From NCBI GenBank assembly GCA_015680685.1, contig MNCI01023974.1, forward strand, positions 210,011 to 274,010: a DNA stretch of 64,000 nucleotides, written 5' to 3'. Below are positions 32,708-43,520 of the stretch, piece after piece. The DNA comes from Gnetum montanum (taxonomy: Eukaryota > Streptophyta > Gnetopsida > Gnetales > Gnetaceae). The first letter of the stretch is position 1; each line of letters begins with the position of its first letter. A model generated the notes under the pieces. The model was not told where the DNA came from. It did not search any database and saw nothing but the letters and a program-made list of their open reading frames with translations. A program made the position numbers and the translations under genes.

Positions 32708-34429
32708 AATAAAAACTTTTCCTCGAGTTCCTTACAAAATATTGGGAAGGTATGGGATTATTGACTGAATGGGAGCTAATGGGATGACCTGTGAACGGAT
32801 CATCATTAGAAGACTTGACAAAACTAGTGTTCATGACAACAAGGGTGAACACCTTATTACATTGACATTAGGCCTCATTTGGCAGCTGAGAAAGAGAGAG
32901 AGAAAGAAGTGTTGCTGCTGCCAATGCCAAGATTGTACTTGTCACTGTCCATCCGTAAGCACAGCATCGATCTTGCTCCTTGCATAGCTGCTTCCAGCAC
33001 TGCTCCATTCCAAGTGTTTGTTCCAAATCCAATTTGTTGTTGTATGATTGTCATCTACACACACAACACAATCTTATATTAGCAAGGGTAAATGAATTTC
33101 AATATAGTTAATACCTTGATTCGATGAAGGTCCATTGGCTGAGTTGTGGTATGGCTGATATGGGTCTAGAGGTGTATTAATGATGACTACCGAAGGTGTA
33201 GGGGTTAGGAAAAAATCAAAAAAAATTGGGGCTAAGAGAAAAGCAAAAAAATCGAGCNNNNNNNNNNNNNNNNNNNNNNNNNNNNNNNNNNNNNNNNNNN
33301 NNNNNNNNNNNNNNNNNNNNNNNNNNNNNNNNNNNNNNNNNNNNNNNNNNNNNNNNNNNNNNNNNNNNNNNNNNNNNNNNNNNNNNNATGCATTAACCAA
33401 AATATACACACTAATGATACAACTGGCAATGAGGTGAAGAATGGAGAGAAGGATGGAAAGAATAGAATGGAATGGAGTCCTAAGAACAAGGTGGTGTACA
33501 GCCCCTTGTGTAGTTCATGATTAATGTGACTTGGCAAATCTCATTCCAACTCTGGCCTCAAACAACCACTTCCAGTGACTTCGCATCAATGCATTCAGCC
33601 AATCCATCCACTTGGATAACAAGAATGCCTTCCCCAAGAGTCACCACCATTCCAATGAAGAAAGGAGAGAATGGGAAGTAATAAGGGCCTTAGTTAGAGG
33701 GAACATTTTTAGTTCCATAACTAGTACTTGTAGCCCAAGGGATTATTTTGTCTAAGGGGTGTGCTTTGAATTCTCACTATTTTTTTTCTTTTGTTTCGTT
33801 TTGTTTTGTGTTTTTATGCGTGAGAACCACACCATGCAAAGACTTTGTTATTTTTATTACTTAGCTTCCCGATGATTGAGTAACGTCTAAATGGTAAGAA
33901 AACTCAAGAAGAAAACATCCAAGCACCCAAGAGAATGGCCAACACAAAAGCATCAAGTTCCCTTGAAGTCACACCCTTTTCAATCCTTGAGTCCTTCCTT
34001 AGTTTGAGAAATGCCCCGTCACCAATTTGTTAAAATTCTTATTATGAAGGGGACTGTACATTTCCAAGCTGAGAGAACCTATAGAACTTGGTGGATGAAT
34101 GGATGAAGTGAACTCATTGCCTTCCATATCAAGAGAAACATACCTTAGTATCAACATTGTAACTTAAAATTAAAAAATCAAACATTAGCAATCAATATGA
34201 AACTAGTTCATACCATCATGGAGAACACTTATTAATGACAAACTTACAGGGTGGATCACACACGCACACAAAAAATGGAAAAGTATAACGATGTTGTAAA
34301 AAAAATAAGAAAAGTTAAAGAAATTTGTAAAAAAAAAATGTGTAAGACAAAAAACGTGTAAAACAAAAATGTGTAAAACAAAAACGTTGTAAAACAAAAA
34401 CTTAAGAGACCTGAGGGCCCCATATGATT
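32708..34429 (-). other. Element B 3' noncoding region (contains the 130-base N gap at 33258-33387)
   Basis: 33487-34429 aligns with A (237-1120) and, inverted, E (62938-63890). The part 32708-33486 is absent from A but its beginning resembles 7123-7200 of D (TCCTCGAGTTCCTTACAAAA). TTTTGTTTTACA-type low-complexity units lie at 34290-34400. No ORF is convincing. Confidence 0.7.
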
Positions 34430-35300
34430 AGCATAGGTGGCCATCTCCCCCATGACTGAATGGAAAGGGAGAGATCCAAAATAATGAGCACCTATTTGAA
34501 TTTCTTAAAAGTGTCCAACTCCTCCCAATTGATGATCTTAGATTAAGGGGTGGAAGTTGGTGACGCTCATATTCTAACATATCTATGCCTTCGTTGTTAG
34601 CATGGTTTTTCTCCTCAATTCGTTCCATGCATATTTTTCGGTTGCTCTTTCTAGTAGCTATCAATCATGGGGTGTCTACTGCTTGTTGTGTGGTTGCTAC
34701 ATATAGGCATCTTTGTCTTACATTTTCAAGGGCACACCTGTTGCATGGAGGAGATGAGCATCCCTCCATGTCATCACCCGATGAATCACTATATGTGATG
34801 CATGAAACTTTCCTCTTCTCAATCTTTCCGTAAAAATTTATCTTAGAAATTTCTAAGGAAAGATCACGAATGCCTAGGCATGCGTCTACTATGCTTAGCC
34901 ATGCCCTTCCCATTATAATTGGGAAGTCCCCTTTGTCATTGTTAACTTCAATCACTAGGAAATCAACTGGGTAGGACCAACCACACACAGTGGTAATGAT
35001 GTCCTCTACCAATCCCAATGGAATGGTGATGGACTAGTTTGCTAGCTCTAGTTGAATGTTGCTCTTCTTAAGTTGGGGTAGGTTCTAGGTGTGATACATC
35101 TCTGGTGAAATTAAGTTGACTCTAGAACCTGAGTCAAGAAGAGCCCTATGTGGTCTATTTCTAGCAATTTGTAAATAGATTAAGGGACTCCCAAGGTCAG
35201 TTAGTTTCCTGGGAAGGTGGCCTACCTTAATCTAGTTGGTCGCAGTATGTGTTAACATAACTGTATGCATTAAGCTCTGTTGGACTGAAGGGTGCACCGA
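34430..35300 (-). pseudogene. Element B protease with pol-deletion junction
   Basis: The minus-strand frame at 35018-34665 reads GLVEDIITTVCGWSYPVDFL and IIMGRAWLSIVDACLGIRDL, matching the protease C-terminal half of E. Upstream, out of the open frame, the text matches LDSG-VNLIS near 35130. After QRCLYVATT the frame 34664-34428 runs through ICMERIEE and LPPLNLRSSIGRSW. It then meets CSLFWISPFPFSHGGDGHLC, which equals the end of the E integrase frame (HSLFWISPLQFIHGGDSYLC). This fusion marks the deletion of RT to integrase. Confidence 0.82.
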
Positions 35301-35399
35301 AGCCTTAATTGTTGGAGAGGCATGCCCGGACTCAACTGCTTGTTGTTATGAGAGATTTTCTGGGCTTCTGGTTCTGAAGAAGGGTCTTCTCTTTTTATA

Positions 35400-37664
35400 G
35401 TTGCCAGAACCAGTGGCGGGTTGAATGTTTACTTCTCTCATAGCGTGGCATTGCTGCAGTTGAGTGGGGAGTTCCCCTTGCATTGTTGGAGTAGGAGGTG
35501 TTGTGGGAACTACCGGTGGAAGAGGTGCAAATGGATTAGGAGGATGGTATGGGTATGGAGAGTCTCTCGGAGGAGAAGGAGTCCTCCTAAAGTACTCCCG
35601 AGCTTAGTAGTGACGTTGGGGAGTTGTGTGACTCATGGAGTCACTTGGAGAAATCAGCTGTTGCATGTAATATCCATAAGGGTTAGGCTACCAGTAAGGG
35701 TATTGATGTTACAGTGGTGGCATCCCCCATGATAAGGTAACCTTTGGGGTGTTTTCCGTTGGTTGAGTCTTGGATTAAGCACATACACCCCAGACTCCTG
35801 TAGATATGAGATAATTGGACAACATCCCTTAGGATGGTCAGAGTGGCAAATCTCACATCCACCTTCATCATTTGTGTCTGATTCCACAACCTCATCAAAT
35901 ATAGTAATTTTCTCCTTACCCTTGTTATGTGCAGGGCCTAAATCTCTCTACTTTGTCTTACCTTTGTGACTACTTTGTTCCTCCTTAGACTCTTCTACAA
36001 TTTTCAAGACAGTTTTGATTTTACTATCTAAGGAGCTCCATACTTCTTCTACCTTAGCCGCCACTTCTGTTGTTAGCTTCTAAAGCAGCAAGATTTTCCT
36101 ATTCCCCAACTCTTCAATTGGTGACTCATCCTCTTCATTGCAAAATCTCACTCCCTTCCTTTGAAGAGAGGGATCACGGTTGTATTCTTCCACACTTTTC
36201 CTTTTTAGTAGCTCACCTTCTACTTTTGCTACTTGCTCCAACAAGCGATGTATTTCATGGGCTCTAAGTTTTGATAGTTTTCCTTGGGCATAAGTCCCAA
36301 GGGTTCTTCTAGTCTCATGCCTTAGCCCATCTACGATGTGGCTAAGTTGATCCCACTATGCGTAACCATCGCCCGGGCAACAATGTAACAATGTGTAGTA
36401 TCAGGCCATGGCAACATCCAAGGGTTCATGAATACCTTACTTCCATCCTTGGATATGCTTACGCAAGTTGAACACTCTGGAGTACGTTTGATACTTATCG
36501 TTAAACAACTCTAACATCATACTCCACCTCCTAATGGTTTCCGATTCTAAGGACCAGTACCAACTCTCTGCTTCCTTGGTGAGTGTCCTGGGAAACAACT
36601 TAAGTGTTTTCCACTCGTTCTCTATATTTTGCAAGGCTTAGGCATCATGGAATGCCTATAAATGATGTTGCGGATCAACGTTGTATCCCCCTTCAAAGCA
36701 TGGGATGTTGTTCATGTCTAAATGTTTGATCCGACTATCTTTTAAATGCCTTGTTGGGATTCTGACTGCCTCCATTATGTCAAGTATACTTCGAGTTGCA
36801 AGTAGGGATTCGTCATGCTCATCTCTTTCATGACACCTGTAATGTCTTCGTTGTTCCCTACCTTCCCTTCGTTCATGCCCTTTTCCTCTCTTTTGACTCT
36901 CTCGTCAAGGTATCTCATTTTTCTTACTTTTAACCTCTTCATTATGCTCTTCATGATTATGCCCAGAGGTGGAAGGGAAGGGTGAGTGATGTGAAGAAGA
37001 GGAAGAAGAAGGAGAACCATTGCCATGATGATGTTTCTTACCTTCTCTTCTATGGCTCCGACCCCGATCGTGATGACGATCTAAGTGCCCATCCTTGTCT
37101 TTTGTTGTTGTTCCTTCTGTGAACAGTTGGTGTTCACGGGCATTAAAACTAGGGTTGTGTATCGTTGAGCATAGGTTTTGATACCCTACCTCCTCACTTT
37201 TGTTAAGAGGGGGAACATCTCTTGATAGCGAACCAGTTATAAGTGGTACGTCATCTCTAGTTTCACTTAGGACGTGCAGGACCTCTTTGCCCTTCAACAG
37301 TATATGTTGGCTCTCCTACCTTGAATCCCTCATACGTTGTAAAGCTGTGGGATAGTAATCCCTTGAATCAAAGTCTTCCGCAACATATTCTGCATATAAT
37401 TCTGTCATGCCAATCTGTGGCAAAGCACGGAGAAGCATGTTTGGGACTGATCGATCTGGAGGTAACACGATGTTACCTTGCAAATCTCTCCAGTGCAAAT
37501 ATTCATCTTGATGGAGAATAAAAGTAAAGTTGGGGATATACTCATTAGGATGAGTATATGTCAACTTATATTGTTGAGGCACTGGCCAATTTAGGTTATT
37601 TTTTTTATTGCCGATTGTCCTTTGTATTATACCTAGGTGATGTGCTCTTGTGAGAAGAAGACAT
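35400..37664 (-). pseudogene. Element B gag, several frames
   Basis: The ATG at 37664 gives MSSSHKSTSPR as in E, soon followed by a stop and a shift. Then come PQQYKLTYTHPNEYIPNFTF (37582-37520) and a histidine/serine-rich segment with DRHHDRGRSHRREGKKHHHG (37110-37030). The gag core follows with WYWSLESETIRRWSMMLELF (36580-36500). The knuckle GCEICHSDHPKGCCP and ESGVYVLNPRLNQRKTPQR are at about 35860-35760, and a proline-rich linker ends the region. Gag would package the RNA. In-frame stops in this copy are mostly at glutamine, tryptophan or arginine codons of relatives. Confidence 0.82.
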
Positions 37665-37785
37665 GGTTATCTATCAATGTGCTAATTACCGTTATATAAT
37701 TTTTTCTTGATTAACCTTAAGGTTCATTTAGGTTCCCAACAATATAAGTAATATCATATGTTCTATTTAGCGCACAAACACTTAG

Positions 37786-37803
37786 TCCCCGGCAACGGTG
37801 CCA
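37786..37803 (-). other. Primer binding site of element B
   Basis: The minus strand reads TGGCACCGTTGCCGGGGA, one base after the LTR end. It fits the 3' end of plant tRNA-Asp, the primer usual in Athila-like elements, with one mismatch to TGGCGCC. Confidence 0.88.
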
Positions 37804-37804
37804 A

Positions 37805-38758
37805 TGATGAGTGGTGAGATACCCCTACACTCAATCATACGAATACGAACGTAGCATGTGCGATCCAGTCGAACTCCGCAGAATAAGGGCTTACACGCCC
37901 CATGGAACACTTAGGGTTAATCATTCATTGTCTTCCCAGACTTACTTGTAGTTGTCATGGTGTATGGTTAAGTAAGTCCGAGGTATATGATTTTTATATC
38001 TTTTTATGTTTTTCTCCTATGCTATTAAGGTGAAGGGTTGAGAAACTAATTACTAATTCTAACTAATGAACTAAGTCTAAATTACCTAGCGTCAGCATCC
38101 ATTCCCACTTATCGTACACACCTTGAATGCTAATCATTATTGGGATCACCATGCGTAATGCACGTGCTCGAAGTGTTCGTACTGAGGCACTTAACTAGGA
38201 GGAAAGTGTTGAGAAATCTAATCTAGCCTAAGTGCGATAAGCAGCCGATTCCTTGATTATCCGTACACATCCTTAAATGCTCGTAATCAAGTCGTACTCA
38301 TTCTGCATTACGATGAGCATCCGTTCCTTGATTATCCGTACACATCCTTAGATTCTCGTAATCAAGTTGTACTCATTCTGCATTACTAAGAGAGAAAGCA
38401 ATAAATAACATTAAATAAAATCCTATTCCATGCACTACAAGGTTTATCCAGGAAGTTCATCTTTATTGCCATACACAACTTGTGTTCAGGTATAATGTTG
38501 CTCGAATAAAGATCTGTTCACTTTTAGGACTCCTACTATGGGCACATGGAAAATATTCTATCTCTAGAGTGATCAATCTGCCAGATTTCACTACTTCTAG
38601 CCTAGGATGAAGAAACAAGAGAGAGTCACCTCTTATTTATAGATATGATAGCGCACGGCAATATCGCGTATGCGACATTGCAGGGGACGACGCGATATCG
38701 CTGCGGCCGTGATATTACGTATGCGATATCGCAGCCCATGTGATATCGTGTCTCATCA
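37805..38758 (-). repeat. Element B 5' LTR (954 bp)
   Basis: The ends are TGATGAGTGGTGAG (left) and TGATGAGACACG (right, minus strand). The TATA box is near 38630-38645 (minus strand). Confidence 0.93.
38630..38756 (-). promoter_or_regulatory. U3 promoter of element B with GATATC array
   Basis: On the minus strand a TATAAATA box is preceded by GATATC or one-mismatch variants at 38660, 38674, 38694, 38711, 38725 and 38742. Start spacings are 14, 20, 17, 14 and 17. The sites are palindromic and most sit in a CG-flanked context such as GCGATATCGC. Confidence 0.6.
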
Positions 38759-38763
38759 CACAT
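38759..38763. other. Target site duplication of element B, right copy (CACAT)
   Basis: Identical to 31701-31705. Confidence 0.92.
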
Positions 38764-39238
38764 TATGGTGGACACATCCAATTTTACCTTCGAAGTGATA
38801 TTTACATAGTTGGACAATCAAAAATGTCCATACTATATTCACTGTGAGTAGAAGCATTATAGGTTTACAACTTGACTAAACCATAATAAAAAAAGAGCTA
38901 ATGATAGTGGTGTATTCTCTTGAAAAAGTTAGGTACTATGCACTTGAATATCATGTCTTTGTCCATACCGATCATAGTGTTATTTGCTTCTTGATGAATA
39001 AGTTGATGGTAAGCCCATGTATCATATGATGTCTAGTGATCTTGCAAAATTTTGATTTGATAATGATGAACGAAAACAAAGTCAATAACATAATTGTAGA
39101 TCATTTCTCTTGATTAAGATAAAATAACAAGGTTGATAAAGAGTCTTTTTCTTGCTAATTTCCTAATGAGTTACTTTTTACTAAAGCATCTAAGGCCATA
39201 ACACAGAGAAGCACAACCTAGTACATTAATTTCCTCTC
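38764..39238 (+). pseudogene. Element X RNase H, continued, and RNase H/integrase linker
   Basis: The text after B continues the RNase H cut at 31700. Text equivalent to DTSNYALGAVLTQLD, KSITGAQLNYTTTEKKLMVV and VYIHTDHSAIRFLMNK of E can be followed, for example YHVFVHTDHSVICFLMNK-like sequence near 38950-39005. Then VNNIIVDHFS appears, the usual ADHLSRL position after RNase H. The reading fades at about 39238 where element C starts. Confidence 0.75.
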
Positions 39239-40189
39239 CTACTATAGCAACTAAAAAATTTGAAGCTGATAAATCAAAAATCTTGGTTTAGAATAATTTT
39301 AACTCAAAGATCCATGGGCCTCGAAAGGATTTGGAGCATCTTAAATGATCTAGCTAATTGCTTAAGAACTTAGAAAGTTTATTACTATACGTAAGAAATA
39401 AGAACAATCTAAAGCATATGAAATGAGGATTTTCCATTAGATCAAGAATGGATAGAGATATATATAATGTATACATGGCCAAAATAACTACAAAAATTTG
39501 TATTCAAATACTATAAAATACTATTAAAAATAGGTTCAAAGAGCATAGATTTGTGGGCTTTAAAAGCTATACATAAATAGCTTTGAAATTTGGTGTAGAA
39601 GACAGGATGTGTTCTACACTAGATTTGTGCTAGTCTCCTAATTGATCTACACTACAATAAATGTTGTTGAAAATGCTCCAAAAAGCTATGGAATTTGTGC
39701 TAATTTCTTTGTCCCTTGCTAAAACTAGGTCTCTCTTTTTGCTAGAAAATGCTTTTCTCTATGTGTCGAAAAGATCTACCAAAAAGACCTGAAAACTATG
39801 CAAAATATTGTATAAATAGACCTTGAATTTGTTATATTGGCAATAGTTATGTTCCCATACATTTTTTGAATTGTTACAGGTGTTTTTGGACCATTTTGAT
39901 GCCCAAGAAGTGCAGCATATGAATGACCAACATTTTTGGCTTTTTCTGTCAAATTTGATAGCACTTTTAGATTTTTTATCTTCACACGTTGGCGCAAATG
40001 AAATTCATAGTTCATGGGCTATAAATTTCACTATTACACATTAAAAGTGGCCCAAAACTTTACCAAAACAAGGCCACAAGGTAAGATTATTGATAGGAAA
40101 ACAAGGCAATTATTTATACTCTTGAATTTCTACTAAATTACATGATAAAAATTTGGCTACTAGGCTTCTTATGTGCAACATGAATTTTC
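39239..40189 (-). repeat. Element C 3' LTR (left copy)
   Basis: Shared blocks with 49616-50638 include AGGATTTGGAG, AAAGCATATGAAATGAGGAT, ACTAAAACTAGGTCTCTCTT and GGCTACTAGGCTTCTTATGT. Both copies end GCAACATGAATTTTC. Confidence 0.85.
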
Positions 40190-41639
40190 CTTTGTTTTAT
40201 TGGTTTCTCTTTTTTGATGTTTTGATCATTGATCCAATAGGCATCAACAAATAATGGAAAACATGGCCTTGAGTTCATCACCAATGCTCTCTCTCCATAC
40301 TTGATTCAGTAGTTGTTGAATCATGCTAAGAAGTACTCATGATGGTGAAATAAGATCACAATGAGATGTCAAGAGTTTAGGATCATATGTTAGCCACATG
40401 GATTATTCGAATGGTCACATGGGCTAATGAAGAATTCCTAATATATGGGCATCATGGTTATGGCATAATGGTAACATGTTTGCTAAATAATAAGGTCTTC
40501 ATGCTTTGTACTTGGATTGCTAGTTACTTGATGATGTTTCGAGAAATTATCACTTTGTTCCTAAGCTTCTTTGACCACTTGGATTTTTTTAAGAGCCATT
40601 TATTTGCTTAAATCTAGGCTACATTGGCCTCTTGGCTTCTTAGCATTTTATCCCTTTTTTTAGTGAGTGAAACCTTCATTATATTTCGTTGTCAAGGCCA
40701 AGATTTTGTATTCTCATTAAATGAGATGTGTTACATTTAGTGAACTTGATTAGCATAGCATGTAAAAGAATATGTCACATGGCTTGGTTACAGAGTTATG
40801 GCTTAGGAGGGGTAACAAAGATGTCATGAGGTAAGAGCTATTGATAGTGTTGAATAAGCTAGTAAAATCTCATGTATTGAGATCACATCATAATTCACCA
40901 CTAAGATGAGTCATACCTCTACAATGACTCCATACTCATCCTACAAGCACAACTCCAAGAGGATAAGAAAACAAGTTAAAGAATACGTGCAATTATAAGA
41001 GGTTACATGAAGTTACAGGTGATAACAAGTAAATATAGGCCACCATAAATTATAATTGGTAGTACATGATAACTATGTATATTTTTTATAGATTCATATA
41101 AAATTTGCAATATTTTGAGATGCTAAAAAAGATAAGAGGTCATGTAGGTTCACTTGTTATATGCTACTAGGGTAATCAACATCGATCATTCATCCAAACC
41201 TTTGAACAAAGACAAACAAGTGCTATAAGCAAACATGTCAATGTTAGATGTCATTAAGGTTATGTAAAAGTTTTAATTTTTTCCATGTAGGGATTTGATA
41301 ATGTCTTAAGAAAACTAAGGTTCTAGTGAGGAACTTGGTATCAGGGCTTTCTCCTCACCATTCTAATTTAAAATGGGGAATTCAACTAAGGAATCCTCTA
41401 TGATGTTTCTGGTCTCAAGGTCAAGAGCAATCAACCCATTTTTTGACATTAAGGTTATATGGTAAAAGGGCTTATAGGATTTAGGTTTAAGAATTCAAGG
41501 TCAACTTATTCAAAAAACACCATCATAAGGGTCTACTTAGGTTCAAATGCTAGTCGAATCGCTTCCTCATCTTCTTAACTCAATCTTGCATGTCAACATA
41601 AGCACATCAAGTGGTATTTGCATGATATACTTGTTAAAT
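40190..41639. other. Noncoding part of element C next to the 3' LTR
   Basis: No recognisable coding sequence or repeat array. On the minus strand a weak purine-rich AAAACAAAGGAAAA lies next to the LTR and may be the polypurine tract. Confidence 0.4.
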
Positions 41640-41965
41640 AATGTTAAAAAAATGTAAGATACTACAATAATAATGTGAAATAAGGAAAAATAAGGTCAAA
41701 ACAAAGTAAAATGGGCTAAGTAATGCCACAATAAGATAAAATGAGGTAAAACTAGGCAAAATAATGTAAAGTAGAGAAAAATAAGGTAAATTAAGTTGGA
41801 ACAAGGGTCAAATGATGCATAATGATATAGAAAAAGGGCTAAATGAGATCATAATAATGAAAAATGATGTAAAATAAGGTCGACTAGTGTCTAAATAATG
41901 CCAAGTGAAGTCAAATGAGGTAAAATAAGGCTAAATGATGTCAAAATGAAGTCAAACAAAATTAA
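41640..41965 (+). repeat. Purine-rich array with a 10-11 bp period in element C
   Basis: Units such as AAAATAAGGT, CAAATGAGGT, TAAATGATGT and AAAATGAAGT follow each other for about 325 bases. No two units are fully alike, so the array is old or under weak constraint. Confidence 0.7.
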
Positions 41966-42149
41966 ATGACCTTGGATGGGTTTAAACATGATATTAAAAA
42001 ATAATATTTAATCCTTTGATCATTTTGTGATCAAAATAGAAAAAAATCTAATGGAACCATTATGTAAAATGAGAGAATAATCATTTTTTTAGAGTCTAAT
42101 TAGTTTAAAAGGCTAAAAATTTGTGTTTCCAAAATGTGGGGGTTGTTTC

Positions 42150-43520
42150 CACAATGGGTGAACACTATATGACACATCCATAGCATGTGGGACCTAAATT
42201 CCCAACATGTGGACATCATTTAACATGTTCACAATGTGTGGGATCTTTATAGATAGTGTGTGAGCATTTTGACAAGATCTAGAATGTGTGAGACCTGTGT
42301 TGACTGCATCCACAACATGTGGGGCCTATATCTACAACTTATGAGGAATTTTAACCAAGCTTATGGCTTGTTTGTCTTGATGTGACTGTGTCTAGGTTAT
42401 GTAGGAGAGGTTTAGGGCTTACTTGACCATTCTAGATAGTGTATGGATAAGTTTGTTCAAGATTATGGCTTTACATTACTCCACACGATTCTCCACACAC
42501 TACCACAACATGTGGTATAGGTTTCCTTAGTGTATGAAATAGGAAATTAGTTTTAATAGTGTGTAAAGGATGATTTCCTATCTACAGCTATGTAACTTTT
42601 TTTATTTTTCCTAGGTTTTTTGGGACCCACTAAATAATGTATGAGCAACTTTGGACATGATGATTATTAGTTTAGGCCTCACATGCTACCTCACACACTA
42701 TCATAGTGTGTGGAGCTTGATTCTCCAATGTGTGGGATCTAATCTATCATCTTGTGAGGATTTTGGCTAGGTTATGGACTTATCTTGGCTTCCATGATAG
42801 TGTCCAGGATGTAGAGGAGAGATATGTAGTTTGTTTGAGAATCTTAGACAAAGTATAATCCATATTAATCAACTTAACAACTTGTTGGTATTCCACACAC
42901 TATTCCACGAGCTGGCATAATGTGTGGAACTTAGATCCCCAGCATATGACACTCCTGGATGGATTCTTGGCACTTAGGAGTTATGCTAATTTCTTTTGGG
43001 TTTGGTGGCATCCTATGGGTAGTGTATGGTCAAGTTTGATAAAGTGAATTGTTAGTTTTTGTTCCAAACATTATCCCACATACTATCACAACATGTAGAG
43101 CTCATGTTTGTAGTGTATGGATAAGAACCCAAGTTCCATACGTTGCCCCACATGCTACAACAGTGTGTGGGGCTGGAGGGTGCAACATGTGAGACCCAGG
43201 ACCAATTTTAGTAGCATATAGGGCTTAGTTTCTTGGAAAACCTCTCTTTTGTAGTGTGTAGAACTCAAGTTATTCTAGCTAGTGGTCTCCACCAAAAATT
43301 GACCATGTGACGACATTGGAGCTAGAAAAGTGGAAATCTTCTCAAGAACTTAGCATATAGAGCCCTTGGTTATTTCCCAATTGTAGCATGTGGATGATTT
43401 TTCTTGGCTTGAAAAGAGTTTTATGGGTAGCATGTAAGGTATTTTGAGAGGATTTTAGCATAAAAAACCAACATTAGAAGCTAATTTTCCTCTTAATTTC
43501 TCAAGTGTAGTGTGTGGGAG
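42150..43520 (+). repeat. Degenerate higher-order repeat with palindromic CCACACACTA...TAGTGTGTGG cores in element C
   Basis: About twenty words of the type (A/G)(C/T)ATGTGGG(A/G)CC or AGTGTGTGGG occur. Five palindromic cores lie at about 42493-42515, 42691-42713, 42893-42927, 43075-43098 and 43146-43172, the first four 180-210 bp apart. The second is a perfect 9-bp stem with a TCA loop. Flanking text such as TTAGTTT and TTCCAA...CCACA recurs with them. Confidence 0.65.

Larger units (their letters stand above)
31706..38758 (-). mobile_element. Element B: full-length pol-less Athila-like element (7053 bp), nested in X
   Basis: On the minus strand the order is 5' LTR (38758-37805), primer site, gag (37664 to about 35400), protease (about 35300-34660), 3' noncoding region, polypurine tract and 3' LTR (32693-31706), flanked by CACAT. 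RT, RNase H and integrase are absent. About 2.6 kb of E, from the INWEKLE-equivalent to the last 20 codons of the E integrase frame, are missing at one junction near 34490. Both LTRs and the target duplication are intact, so the element was mobilised in this form or lost pol afterwards. Element A has the same junction, which favours mobilisation in trans. Confidence 0.93.
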
